This document shows, one piece after another, positions 22,301 through 34,859 of a DNA stretch of 64,000 nucleotides. The stretch comes from Lepidurus packardi. Its lineage: Eukaryota > Arthropoda > Branchiopoda > Notostraca > Triopsidae. Positions within the stretch are counted from its first letter, which is position 1. Each line of letters opens with the position of its first letter. The stretch covers positions 11,280,790 through 11,344,789 of the forward strand of contig JAKZAN010000002.1 of assembly GCA_023053545.1 (NCBI GenBank), in the 5' to 3' direction. A model generated the notes under the pieces. The model saw nothing but the letters and a program-made list of their open reading frames with translations, was not told where the DNA came from and did not search any database. The position numbers were made by a program, and so were the translations under genes.

Positions 22301-23339
22301 TAATAGGATCAATTTTTTTTAATATAGATATGTATTTTCTCTACTTTCTGAAGAGCGAGATTTGGTCCCAGTATATGTTTCGCAATAAGACACCAACTTA
22401 AAGCTCCACTAGCTTGCAAATTGGATGGGCAAGCCTCAACTGACACCAATTCCAAGGTACTAGAAGCGAGGTAGGTCAACAGTTCGTTTCCAGAGTGAGA
22501 AATTCGGGTAGCCGAATCCCCATAACTCAAATGGCGTATCGCGAATCGGAAGACTTGTAAAGTTGTATCACACAAGACAAGGTTAATTTGGCGCTCTCTG
22601 TATCGACCAGGAATGAGTTTATAAACAGTTTATATTAACATAGTCATACTTTAGATTCGTTAAAGTGAAAACGACCGTGTTGACGCTGAAGCGCAGGATC
22701 TCTTCAAGGGAATCTTCCACAATGGGTTGACCAGATCGTTTCTTGCTTAACCATTCTAGTACCGTTAAAACGTCGGCGTACTGACATCTAAAAGCGATAC
22801 GAAAGCGAATGTTTCGGGTCGAGCGAAAGTAAAAGAAGGTAAAATGCGTTTACTTGGCATTGGCAGTTTCGATTTGAACCTTTAACACTTTTTTGATCAA
22901 GTTGAGCCACTCTTCCTTGAATCGCAATACAGGGTCAGTGAAGGGTAATGCGATTAAGTTCTTATCCACAATCTATACACAAGAATCAGCTCCATAACCA
23001 AGAACTCGCTATAAAGTTTTTGCCAAGTTTGGGACTCTTACTTTCCAAATATCATCCAATTTTTGAAAGGGAACGTGCCTCACCTCGTTGAATTCCCAAT
23101 CTGCCAACGTTTCGTTACTTAACGAGAAAAGGCTCTCTATATCTCAACCCAAAGCGCAAATCAAATTTTGCAGTCGTCAGAGGAATAGTTAATTGACATT
23201 CATATAACATGTACACAGTACCTAGTTCCACTTTTACTCTCTCCCAAGAATTGGCCAATTCTCCATTCCACGCCAAGTCGCCCTGCAGTTGCAAAACGTT
23301 CGTTTTCAACAGTGGATTCGAGGTTTTGTCCTTCTTCAT
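16374..23339 (-). CDS. THADA: THADA homologue (HEAT-repeat, DUF2428; TRM732-like)
   Basis: About twenty exons on the minus strand. Blocks lie near 23222-23339, 23080-23132, 22860-22975, 22650-22790, 22340-22610, 22080-22262, 21690-21990, 21440-21675, 20955-21380, 20400-20935, 19710-20330, 19335-19540, 19100-19250, 18490-19010, 18240-18440, 17216-17990, 16890-17140 and 16374-16850. The DUF2428 core is clear: MLLVCCWRNIKEV, then LGDIAIWTT, RHRGAFE-like HRGAFEQAYAGFCKYC, TRRSAGLPFMLQ, SVHSLNILRALFRDSRF and WAVRNSSTLLFAALMTR followed by FGVKRDKDENSKKNR. These match vertebrate THADA strongly. The estimated size of 1,800-1,900 residues fits the family. The yeast relative Trm732 partners Trm7 in 2'-O-methylation of the tRNA anticodon loop; Drosophila THADA affects SERCA and energy storage. 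Several borders are approximate. An AATAA-rich simple repeat lies in an intron near 19289-19320. Confidence 0.9.
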
Positions 23340-26300
23340 GGTCAGCTGGCTTGGCTTAAACTACGAAAAGGAAAGAAAAGGACCAACAATGAAAAATGAC
23401 GTCTAGTGTCCCCAGCATATGACTCATCCTTCTTTCAATGCGAAAACAAGTCAAGTGAAATTGTAACCGAGGAAAGGTACGGTTAAACTACGGCGAATTA
23501 GAGTAAGGAGCAATTAGGTAGCCAAATTTCTCTTCCAAAAGGGGAAAAACCAAAAGGGTAGGAGAAATCGAGGTTATGAGGCCCGTACCGTCTTTCTCTC
23601 TTTCTCTTTCTCTCGTCCAAGTATTGCTCATTTCCCTAAAGACGGCGGAAAACCTCCACCATGAGAGAATTACACCTGGTGAAAGTTTTCATAGACCATG
23701 GTATACGGTTCTCTGCGGGAGATGCGTCAACCACACAGAAAGTCCCTGAAAATCGAACGTTTTCACTAACGGAAGACGTCAACGCTTACTTGAGCCTACT
23801 CGAGCTCATCCAGGGTGAAAACTTTTTCATCTCCAACTTCCATTTCTTGTCGTAACAATCTTGAAAGTAAAATCTAACATCTCCCAGCTAGTCTGGTGCA
23901 ACTTCTCATCTGAACAGTCAGTACCAAATTTACCAAATCCCTTTTTTGCCTTAACCGGTCGTTGCAAGGATATCACGTAAATTAGAAGGCACTCAAAGCG
24001 GACTTCCTTAGTAGGCCAAACTTTTCTTTTCTTTGGCCCCCTGACCTAATGCTCTCCCTTCCAAATCCGCCTGACCTCGCTTTTGCTTTTATTCAAACTC
24101 AAAATTGTTTCCAAAGAAAAATGACAAACGATAAATTACACGAAAATTTTACAAATCTTAAATAGTGTACTATTTGTGTTCTTTTGGCAATACAGCTACT
24201 ACCCATCCTTCTCCTAAAAATAAAATACTTCCCGTATAGGGCTAGAAGAAACGCACTTTTCTTTTGCATATGGCTACATAGAATGGGTTAGGACTTTCTA
24301 CTGACTAAAACCTCATCGTAAAAAGTGACAATGGAGGCAAACCGTGGCTGTGCTATATACTCTTCAGATAACTATAATAAAACCAGGAAGAGAAAGACTA
24401 GGCCAACTAGACCAGGAAAAGATATGACGGAAGTTATAGGATTTGGTTGGCCTTGTTGAGCCAAAACTACCCTGTTTGAGCCCTTCCTTTTTTTTTTACT
24501 TGAGCCCATAGTATCCTTAGCCAAGGTCATCTTGGAAAGTTTTACCATGCCACGCCAGACGCACTACGCAATCATTCGAATGGAAGCTCATACCCTGTTT
24601 TTTATTAACATAACGAGATCCCTTTGGGGGCTTATCAACACATGCTCGTTTTTTTCCCCAGCTTCCTAAAACAGACGGAAAACATTTCAACGAATAAAAT
24701 GCTACACTCAACAGGTTTCTGGCCCAACTTAGCAAGCTATATTAATGCTTGACCACGCCATAGCCTACGTTGTCTAGTCCCAAAGTACACACGTTTTGTT
24801 AAAAACGATAGTTAGCTTGGGGATAGTTAGACTGTAGGTCGACCGGAAGCTAACTTTAACGGCTTAAGACTTATTTTTACTATCAACAAGATACCCGACA
24901 TATTGAATGTCTTTTTACTTGTGAGGAGATTAGCAAAGAGTTGCGTCACGTCGCGTGATTCAACGGAATCCTTGAGATAACAAACTTTTCAACAATTGCA
25001 CTAATTCGTGACATAGGCGACAGGGGACGCGGGAGCCAGTGTCTTTTAAACGTTTGACTCTGACGCGCTATAAAGAACGAAGATCATCGGATCATCTGAC
25101 TCTTTCCATTGCGCAATGGACGCTTAGGCTTAATGGCTTACAGATTAATCGTTTCAAGGGGACGCCCGCTTAACCTTGTAAAGATTTGTCTGAAAGGCTC
25201 TTGGCTGTGGGTGTACCGGAACTTGTTCGATATTTCATGGCCGCGTGGAAATATCGAACGTTTTGTCACCCCCCCCCCCCCCCCCTCCCATGGAGTTAGT
25301 GACCCTGAAAATTCGAACACTCATGCCTTTTACGTGATAAACCACAAGTCCAGACTTCGGGCAAAACAAAATACAGAATTGCAACATTCAACTTACGATG
25401 AATTGTGAAAAATGGATGCAATGATTACTCACGGATAGCATCTCTCGGCTTTTTCGCTTTCTGATAGTCCGTGACGTGGAAAAGATGGGACGAAATAAAT
25501 TTCCTTCGATGGCGTGCTGTTTTGGGACCAGGAATCCCAAGTCCATAAGCTAACTTGCAGCTAATGTGCTCGTTCTATCTAACGTCTATGACTTTGCTCT
25601 TCCCTTCTTTCCACTATCTAACCGGAGCCAAAGTGCCCTTTGCGCCTGTGCCTCACTTCCCGAAAAACGCTCTCGCCGAAGTTTCGTTTCAGCTTCCAAC
25701 TTGGCGTTCACAGTCAACGTTGGAGAGAACGACAAAGGAGAGTGAAAAGCTGGGAGGGGTTTTGCTATCGCCGAGTTCCCCCAAGTACAAAACTGACGGG
25801 ACCAACCTTCAGTAGAGCCAGTATACTACTGTACTTGTACTCCTGAGTGGAGAAGTATTCAGTCGTCATCATATTTAGCTAAAGAAGCTAGAAGATAACA
25901 AAACCCTTTACTACGGTGTGGTTTGGTAGTGTTCTGATTTTTACGAAATTCAAATTTGAGACTCAGGAATATACTAGATATATACTACATTGTGTGGCTT
26001 TGCCCAAAGAGTGAACTATCTGTACCTTTTGCCTTAATTCACTGTTGCTCTTTCATGTCAACATTACCCTTCACGCTGGAGTTGGATGAAGATTTCGCTT
26101 ATACGGTAAGTGCTAAACGCTCTTATTTCGTGATGTTCTTGAGTTTCTGAAGGCAACAGATTTTCGTGACAAAAAAAGTTGCGTGTTTGATGCTAACAAG
26201 GGGGGGTGCATGAGTTTGCGCTGTGTTACTCACAATTGCGGAATTCCAATATCGTAAAAGAACCGGGAGAGATTTCAAGCGGATAGGAGAAAGGAAAAAG

Positions 26301-28547
26301 AAACAGCTTTCACCTTGGCTGGCGGGCAGATGGAAAGTTGAGTGGTGTTTTGGTGTCTTCGTTCACCTTTGTGTGGTTGTTTGGAGAGGCTTGGAACGTA
26401 GCCGACATGCTCAGGAAAACGAGCGCCAAGATCCGGCTACCTTTACTATGCTATTGTTACTCGTTAACCCGAATTTCACTCCGACACGTCCCTTTTTTTT
26501 TTATCGGAACCAACGATTAGTAAAGACTTGCTTCTGGAAATGAACTCGCGACTGCCTGTGATACGACTCGCAACTCGAACTCTTTATCAGCCCCACAATC
26601 AATTTTTATTTGTAAAGCAGAAATACGTGACTTGGATCTCTTCAGATATTGTATAATTGGCCCACATTGAAACTTTTCCCTAAACTTTTTTTTGCAAAAT
26701 GCTATTCCAAGTCGGGTCAAAATGCTTTTGGGACTAGAACTTTAGAGGCCTTCAATGAAATTTGGCCTTTTGCAGATTCCTGGAATAGACCTCGATGGAC
26801 TCTTCTTCGGAATTTCAAATTCGTCGAATGGGCGCATGTTTTAATGGGCCGTTTGCCATTTTCAACCTTCCAATGCAGTATATTCAAGTTCCCTCTTATT
26901 AGTCAATGTTCTGAGTCACATTTGTGGTCGAAACGTCGTACCGTGAGAAACAAAGGAAGTCCGTTTCACCCTTAGAAAGAGATAAAAAAAAGGCCAAAAA
27001 TTACCCAATTTTCAGAACGTCATTGAGACATTAGTCACTCGTTCTTTGGATTCTCTAGATTTAGCTGACACCTTACTGCCAGTCAAAGCATTTCTGAGGC
27101 ATTTGTTGGGATTTGTCGAGGGAATTGTGTCCTGTCAGCCTTTTTTAAATTCTTTTTTTTTGGCTTCTCAAATAGCGAAGGACCTAATTTTCCCAATCCT
27201 GCGAGCTGCAGTTCCGGTTTGAAAGGCTATGACCTATGCGATGGTAAAATTTTTGTTCTTTTCCCAACACGTGGTGTCGTTCCTGTTCTCCATTATAATC
27301 TCGATGCTCCCAATTCGCCTCTACATCGCAAGCTTTCTCTTCGCATCTTCCTCTGATCCTCTCCCTGCCTTATCAGGGCCTCCATTGTTGCGCAAACCAT
27401 CCTAAGTTATTAACGTCAATCTTTCGAAGTCTTAAAAGTCAAATTAAGTTTCTTGAGCTTTCCTTTGACGCGTTAATGTATGCACGTGAACTGACCCAAG
27501 TATGTTTTTTTGGCATTAATTGCTGACATTACGAGCTATTTTTGGTCAATTTTAAGAGCAAAATACCGGCAATTTGGTCAGGGTTTTTCTTTTCCAAATA
27601 TGCAAATCACAGGTTGTTCCGTTCGAACCGCGTTTGTGACGAAACTATGGCCATTGCGGTTGTCACTGTAGTAGTACTATAGATAACACGTAAAAAGACT
27701 TTTCGAGGGAGGGAAAAGAAGCGGTTGTGGCTGAGCTACTTGGGAATACACCTTGATACCTGATAGCCAGCCAACCTCCTGACCTACCTATGGCTTGTTT
27801 TCTTTTCGTGGCGTTGCCATACCCGCTCCAATTCTGATTCTACAAACTCCACAAGTTCGAATGAGAGTTTCAGCATTTTATTTGCGCCCTTCGCTGCTTT
27901 AAATATCAGTAGCTAAAGTCCTTGTTGTGGAATTAATAACCTAAATTACTGTTTGGATGTGTGAACATTTTCCGAAGAGTTCACGTTTGGTCGTAGTTTA
28001 TTTCGCTTTTAAAGATAGCGAGATGTAACAGTAGCTATAGAAGAACGCCAAGTAATAGAATAGAGGAATCCCTTAGCACGCTGACGGCATCGCTAGCATA
28101 CAGGGCCAGGCCTACTGACCCACTTGGCCAAAGAGGATGTCCCTTTTCTCTCGGTTCTTTCTCTTTAGCGTTGTTATATACCTGTCGGGAATAGACCAAG
28201 TTTTCGTAGTAGGTAATCGTGGCTGGTTAGTTTGGTGGTATGCAGTGTTGCTGGGGGATCTGGGCTGCCCAGTATTTGGCGTGAGAGAAAGAGACTCGAC
28301 TCGTCTTTCAGTCTTTCCCTAACAGCTTTCTAAAACAGTCCTAGAAAATGTGCAAAACTTTCGTTGCCTCCCTCGCCTAGGATTCCAGTTTAGTGTTTAC
28401 AGTGGACGCGGCTGGATTGGTTCTTCGGTTTCCGTTTTTACTTCCCGTTTGGACTTATTGTTCTGTTTCGTCTGCTTGACTCTACGATTCTACGAGCAAA
28501 AGTGTTGGAAGATTTGCAATATATTCCCAAGTTTTTTCAACCAAAAA
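23340..28547. other. Gene-poor region between THADA and ZFP36 (divergent)
   Basis: This gap of about 5.2 kb contains the upstream regions of both flanking genes. Short open frames (for example at 25109-25408, 25555-25815 and 26649-26975) have no recognisable domains, signal or splice partners, and I treat them as chance. A TATAAAG near 25069 and a TATATA near 28170 are possible promoter elements, the latter well placed for ZFP36. Confidence 0.4.
25269..25285. repeat. Homopolymer run of 17 C
   Basis: An uninterrupted C tract in non-coding DNA. It is likely length-polymorphic and an assembly risk. Confidence 0.8.
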
Positions 28548-31500
28548 ATGCCTTCCACTCTGTCGCGCAGCAAATCGGTGCCACTGTCCAGCCAAACTAT
28601 TAAATCTAGTGCAGTTTTCGTGACCCAAGATGATTTGGGTCAGCCTGCTGGTGCGGGTTCGGCATTCCAGTTGGTAAGTCAGGGCGACAGCGACGCGTGA
28701 ACCTGTGACCAATCTCAATTCCGTTAGTTGGGTATTTAAGCCGGGCTGCTTTACCCCCTTTTACTGTATTACCTTCAATTGCTGCTGTGAGCCAAACGTT
28801 GGTGACACAATTTAGGTCTTTTCGGTAGGAAGAACATGCAGGTGCCGCATCATCTTGCACGAGGAAGTTACAAGTCTTACGGCTTGTGTTTATAAAAACG
28901 TGGTGACCAAACCGGTTTCTTAAAGTTTGGGCCTGGTTGGGCCACTACTTTCGGGCTAAAAGGGGGGCACGTTCAATGCAGAGCAGTCAGTAAGCCATTA
29001 TTCAATCTTCAAGGTGAACGACTATATTTCCGCCTTGAGCTTTTTCTTCCTGTTCGAGAACTTTATACAGTGTCGTACAGAGCTGTCCAAGGTCTTCCGG
29101 TCCGAACAGTTCCGCCTTTCTCCCGTAAGGATGTTTTAATTTTCTCATGTCAAAAACACAGAATAAAAAAAGTCCCGGATTCTGGGATCTTTTGTTTTGT
29201 GTAAATAGTTCCCTCAAGGTTATGTCGGGAAATGATGGTATGCGGGATGTAGATCGAGATACAGATGCGGATGCGCATATGTGTGTGTGTCGGTTGGCCT
29301 TGGTATTTAAGTTTTTATGTAAAGTTAGCTTTAACGGTATTCAAGATACAAGGCCAATGGGTGGCCTTCTGTTACTAAAGCTTTTTTCCTTTCTTTCATT
29401 AACTAGAAATCAGTCCTCCCATAGTTCTTTTTAATAGATATAAAATATACAAAATTAACACGTGAAAGTGAGCAAGTGGCTTATTGTTCGCCTGACCCAG
29501 TTCCTAATTCCTTGAAGATGCGCAAAAGGTTTCCTAACGTAGTATTGCGCAAATAGAAAGTGGCGTTTTTAGCAAGTTCCTCTGCAGATTTAAGCTAGTT
29601 ACGTTAGCCAAATAAAACCGAACCTTTAAGCTCCTACACGTGTTTGCTGAAGGCAAATGTGACGGTGCAAAATTCTGTGCACAAACTGTCAAGATTTTTG
29701 CATGAAAAGAAATTATTTTAGAAACTATCCCCAACACCAAATAAAAGGAGGCAAATTTCACGAACCCATAGTGTAAAATTCCCGTCTCTTAATTATTAGA
29801 AAGCTATTTGTGCACCAAAAAGGGAATGTTACCTAACAATTAACTATAACTGAAAGAATTACTAACTCTTAATTACTAGAAAGCTATTTGTGCACCAAAA
29901 AAGGGAAAAGTTACTTTATTAAAAATTACTAGCTTTCGAAATACGTTTAACGTTTTCATTTGATCCGTCCGACCATTCCCTGATGGAAAAGCCGCATTAA
30001 AAAAAGACACGCTAAAACAGCTGGGCGAAAGGAAGAGACCAAAGTTTGTACCCCAGAAGCTTTCTAGGGAATTAAACCATACGCGTTGAGAAAGGGTGCA
30101 TACAAATTTGGTGCAAGTCGATACCTCCGGTCTGTAGTCCACACCTGCTCATACACCCTGGAATGACGGGTGTCGCTCTCACCTTGCGCGTGTGTTGTAT
30201 GCATGTTGTTACCCTTCCAAATACGAAAGAGAAATTGTTCTATTAATTTGCTCCTTTACTTCCCCCTATTGCAGGATAATAGTACGCACGGTACGCAATA
30301 GTAATGATAATAATACGCAAGATAATAGTACGCGTAAAAGTAGGGGAAGCCAATCAATTACATTCTTTTGGAAAAGCGTGATTAGGGAATACGTGAATTT
30401 GCAATTGATATTTTCCAAGTATATGCCAATTGCATGTTGCTTCTTAGAAGCATTGCAGTAGTAGAATATGTCTAAATTTGATTTGTTTTGTTTTCAATAG
30501 AATATGGCGCCCGAATTGGACTCGAAAGCCGTAGGCTCTCAGTTACTTCACAAAACCTTAAGTCGACGTAAATCCAACCCCATTTCTTCCATTCCGGAGT
30601 TCCAGTCCAACTGCACATCGCCTTCTTTGAGTTTGTCCGACGATCTGGACCTACTGTCCAGCCAACTAACCAATCAAGCCTTACTACAGTTGATGGTCCA
30701 AGCGTCTCTCGCCGAGCAACAGCAAAAGCAGCGTGGCAGTTCCGGGCACCGTAAACTGGACCGGTCCCACAGCGAACCCGTAGCGCCCCGCCCGTTAATC
30801 GGCAATAATGCATTGGCTGGCGCTATTGCTGCAGCCATGGCTGCAACCAACGGCGCTAATGCTACCAATGCCATTAACGCCAATTCCAGCCGTTACAAGA
30901 CGGAATTGTGTCGTCCGTTTGAGGAAAATGGAACCTGCAAGTACGGCGACAAGTGTCAGTTCGCTCACGGCTTCCACGAGCTGCGCTCTTTATCGCGCCA
31001 CCCCAAGTACAAAACCGAGCTGTGCCGTACCTTCCATACGATCGGCTTCTGCCCTTACGGTCCGCGCTGCCACTTCGTCCACAACGCCGAAGAAGCGCGC
31101 GCTCACAACGCCAAACTCTCGGGCCACATGCCGCTCTCGCGCGCAGCCAGTTCTGCGCAGCGAACGTTGCCTGTCAACCTCACTTCCCCATCCTCGGCGG
31201 CCATTCAGCGCAACGCAGGCGCCTTGACTCACTTCACCGGTTCCACCGCCGACTCGCCTTCGCCCGCGTCCTCGCTCAGCGAATCGCCCACCGGCTCCAG
31301 CTCGGGATTCTTCAACGACGATATCTACCATAGCAACAACAACAGCCAGCTTTCCTTGTCGCCCGGCCCGATTGGTACAGGCCAGGGCAACACGACGTCG
31401 TCGTCTTTCGGCTTCGGCACCGATTTCTCGGCCGCTTTCTTGAAACGACAGCTCCAGACAACAAACCTGCGTCAACAATACCATTCCATGGGCGTGGGCT

Positions 31501-31778
31501 TCCCGCGAAGACCTTTATCGGATACCGATAGCGAAGATAATATGGTCGTGGGAACGAATAACTCTGAAACACGCAGCACGTCGAACGCCTTGTCTTCTTT
31601 CAAATTGCCCGGTTTGCAGACTCCCTCGCCGGTGGATTCACTCGGGTCGGATTTGGATAGTCTGAGTCTTGGGTCCGAAAGCCCGCCTCCGCCTTCGACT
31701 GTGTCCAGTCCTATGGAAACGTCGCGTAACTTGCGTTTGCCGATCTTCAGTCGCTTATCTGAAGGTTTGAGCAACTGA
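28548..31778 (+). CDS. ZFP36: Tristetraprolin/ZFP36-family CCCH zinc-finger mRNA decay factor
   Basis: Two exons, 28548-28673 and 30501-31778, join in phase 0 (GTAAGT donor, TTTTCAATAG acceptor) to give 467 residues. The tandem CCCH fingers are intact and nearly identical to vertebrate ZFP36L1. Finger 1 is [20 protein letters not shown] with CQFAH. Finger 2 is [20 protein letters not shown] with CHFVH, each preceded by the RYKTEL-type lead-in. The extreme C-terminus [12 protein letters not shown] matches the CNOT1-binding motif of the family. Flanks are Ser/Pro-rich with 14-3-3-like serines (RRKSNP, RSHSEP). Known role: binding UAUUUAU elements in cytokine and growth-factor mRNAs and recruiting CCR4-NOT deadenylase. 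The first intron is 1.8 kb, large for this window. A second in-frame ATG at 30504 would allow a shorter form from exon 2. Confidence 0.95.
29788..29907. repeat. Short direct repeat in ZFP36 intron 1
   Basis: A 39-bp segment at 29788-29826 recurs at 29868-29907 with about two differences. Both copies contain GAAAGCTATTTGTGCACC. This is a local duplication with an 80-bp offset. Confidence 0.8.
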
Positions 31779-32265
31779 GTTTGATATGATTTATTTTTTT
31801 CTTCGCCCGGTTTTGTCTTTTTTTCCTTCCGAAATTTACCAAGGTCCATTTTTTGCTAGACTGCACGTTGTGCCAATACGGGGAGGATATGAATGAGTTC
31901 AGTTTAATTTTTTGGGGGAATTTATCTTGACAGAAGATAAAAAGTTTTAGCAATTTCTAATAACTGTTTGGGTTCAAAGAAGACGAAGACGTAGAAGGAA
32001 AGGAGGTCCAAAAACTAGGGAATGGCAGGGCTTTGCTCGTTGTTAATTTATATTCGAAGCTCAACAACTGTGATACCCAAACCGAAACTTGGCTTATGGC
32101 GATTTTGGACCAGGATTTTTGGTACTGATCGAATCGTATGTGGAATCAATCCTTGAGCGAAGAATGTAGACAGAGAAGATTACGGGGGAAGAATTACCTT
32201 GGCTTGGGGAATATTTTTTATTTTATTTTTTGGTATGTTTGCGTGCATTTTTGGCGAAATGTCCC

Positions 32266-32465
32266 TTATTTATGCTTCGGTACGCAAGAGATTTTGGTGT
32301 CGTTTGTTCGTAAACGGAAGATTTTTTTTTTCTTTCCTGATTTTGCTAAGATTTTTTATAGTGGACAACACGATCCACAGCAGAGTATTAAAAGGAGCCA
32401 CGGGAAGGGTTGGTTCATTTATGCGATTGTGCGTGTAACGTGTAAGCTAGTTTAACTTATTTATA
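32266..32465 (+). promoter_or_regulatory. Candidate AU-rich elements in the ZFP36 3' UTR
   Basis: Two UAUUUAU heptamers in the sense orientation, in TTATTTATG at 32266-32274 and TTATTTATA at 32457-32465. This is the known binding core of the ZFP36 family. Vertebrate ZFP36 dampens its own mRNA in this way; self-regulation here is inference. Confidence 0.45.
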
Positions 32466-33125
32466 ATCGAGATGAAGGGGAGTTTATCATAATTTTGTAC
32501 TAGTTTTTAATTTATAACGCCCTTCCCCTTCTTCCCCCCCACACAGAGAGAAACGAGCATCGAAAAAAAGAGCTGAGGTAGGAAAAATGGAATATTACTA
32601 TTCAAGGCAGGCCTGCAAGTTTGCAATATGTTTTCTTTTTCAATTTTTCAGGGGGTTAAAAGAAACCTTCGATTTTGTTTTTTGTGTATTCCAAACGAAA
32701 CAAATCATGTTTGAGGTTTTGGGGTACAGTTTTCTCCCTCATTTGTGTTATCCTTGTTAATCTTGACAAAATCTTATGCCTTCAGTGGATTTCTCCTAAG
32801 GTTAAAGAAGCTAATTCCCTTCGTTGTTTGTGTTTTTCGCTCATTTTCATTTCGTCTTCAGATCTGTCCAATTTTTTTTAAAAAAAGATAAATCATTCTT
32901 CCTACCAAATGTGAGGTGTATGTGTGCCTTAAAAACAACAAACGACCATCCCACATAATTTTGTTTCCTACTGTCCGTCTGTAGAATATTTAGCCTATTT
33001 TTCTTTTGATTTATTGGACTTGTTCGACCATTGGCAAAACAGCAGCAGCGCAGCCCGTTTTCCAGCCCATGTTTCCTGTTAATGGTTTATTCATCAAAAC
33101 TATTTTTATGCTTGTGGTTTAGAAA

Positions 33126-33131
33126 AATAAA
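33126..33131 (+). terminator. Poly(A) signal AATAAA, probably ZFP36
   Basis: Canonical hexamer about 1.35 kb after the ZFP36 stop, the first good one on this strand. Confidence 0.45.
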
Positions 33132-34465
33132 TTATACATCTTATTCGGAGAAGAAATCGTCATTTTATTCTAAATCCATTTTGACTTTCCAGTGAAATAT
33201 AAATATTCGGGCACTAAACTCGACCGCAAGAATGTCGACAGTCAATATTATGAACGGGTTACTTATCTTATCAAGGAACCACCCGAGAGTTGAAGAGTTC
33301 AAAAGCTCCAGTACTTTGGTGGTTGTGGAAAGCTCTTATCGCGGTTTCAGGGCTGTTAAGGGCTCCGGAGTTTATCATTGCTCCGTTTTTATCAGGCGGC
33401 TGCACACGAGTTACTTTGGCTTGTACAAGGAAAGCAAATATGTTGATCACAACGCCAAGTATTGTCCAACCAGAACAACACGGACTAAAAGTGGGTATAG
33501 CAATCTTTAGGCAGTTAATCCAGAAGACTGAGCAAATTAGCTTCGAAGAGCTTTAACAAGGCCAAACAATAAAGTGTTTCGAACGTTTCCAGCGGGGAAA
33601 TTTCTACATTTTTCGGTGATTGTATATGCAAATCGGAATCGGATGCTTCGCCACAGAACGCTGTAAGCGACGTCACTTAAGACTTATAAATACAAAAGCA
33701 AACGTCAACATCACAGACCGATCCGGCATATTGGGTTTGACCCCGTTCCTTTTTCGAAAAGCTGAAACGTTTACAGCTCTACTGTTTCACGTCTGCTCTA
33801 ACGAAAGCTAGAGCTAGAGAGGTTTATGCCACTGCTTGGATTACACACAGGGAGAGGGTTTAAAACATTCAGAAGTGTGTAATAGTAGGACCCCCTTTAA
33901 GACCTCAGCTTCTTTTTTCCTTTTGGTCGTGGAACTGAATTGTTTCACGTTTCGCCCGAGTATGCAGCCGCATAATACGTATAGCCTCCGATAAAATATT
34001 AAAACAGCTTATCCGCACCATGCTTCTGGGAGATCGGCCAAGTTATCTGACGCCTTCTGTTTCGATTTTTTTTTTAAAGCCTACGAACTGAGGAGGAAAA
34101 GAAAATTTTTGCCGGATGCCGAATAGTAGAACGTAAACGAGAGGATTTCCGACCCCAGATAAGAACTGCGACGAAGTGCATCAAAATGCGTAATAAGAAC
34201 GGAACTGCTCTTCTTTTCCTTAACCCGAAGCATATACCACTACGACCATGTTACAATGACATGCCACTTACGCCACAAGTATTTTAGGCCGCAGTGCAAG
34301 TCATTTGACGCGCGGAAACGATGGTGTCACTTTCTAATCATACTTCCTTTGGTACACTTTCTAACAAAACATGCTATTACTATTTGCATAACAGTCCTCA
34401 TTGTTACACTAGAATTATATTGGTTACCCTAGGCTCAACAGACTAAAATATAGAACATGAACCCA

Positions 34466-34545
34466 CACAGAAAAGTCATTGTAATTCCTACAGTGCATGT
34501 AAGTTTTCTTACAATTCCCTTTCGTTACAGTACACTATTAACAAC
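34466..34545. mobile_element. Partial copy of the neighbouring foldback MITE
   Basis: Starting at CACAGAAAAGTCATTGTAAT, about 75 bp can be aligned by eye with the left arm of the complete element at 34685. No matching right arm is found before that element, so this is a broken copy or solo arm. Confidence 0.55.
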
Positions 34546-34684
34546 AAACAAGTTTTTGTTTATGAACTTTTAACATCAAATCAATGTGTACTGTACAAAT
34601 AATGCAAACAACAATAGGCGCAAGCTTACGTTGGGATTAAAATATAAAAACCAGTAAACAAACAAACAAACGAACATTAACTTA

Positions 34685-34857
34685 CACAGTAAAGTGATTG
34701 TAATTCTACACGTGTCAAATTTATGTTACAATTTCCTTATTGTAACGCCGTTTACTTACAAATGCTCTTACTGCAAACGGCATAATACAGTAAGGGATAA
34801 GGGGATTGTAACAAAAACTACACACATGTACTGTAGAAATACAATGACTTTGCTGTG
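34685..34857. mobile_element. Foldback MITE with TA target duplication (Tc1/mariner-like)
   Basis: A 173-bp element. The left end CACAGTAAAGTGATTGTAAT matches the inverted right end CACAGCAAAGTCATTGTATT, and similarity continues inward for most of each half, so the whole element can fold into one hairpin. TA dinucleotides flank both ends (34683-34684 and 34858-34859). There is no coding capacity. The superfamily is inferred from the TA duplication only. Confidence 0.75.
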
Positions 34858-34859
34858 TA

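Larger units (their letters stand above)
31779..34465. other. ZFP36 3' region, then non-coding sequence
   Basis: The ZFP36 3' UTR probably runs to about 33.15 kb, where an AATAAA lies at 33126-33131. Beyond it, open frames at 33232-33510 and 33290-33556 overlap each other and have no recognisable domain. A CRE-like GACGTCAC near 33669 followed by TATAAATA near 33685 resembles a promoter but has no identified gene downstream. Confidence 0.4.

Noticed and set aside
33232-33556. Two overlapping open frames, one with hydrophobic stretches
   Set aside because: They overlap in different frames, neither has a family match I know, and they lie beyond the ZFP36 poly(A) signal without a clear promoter.
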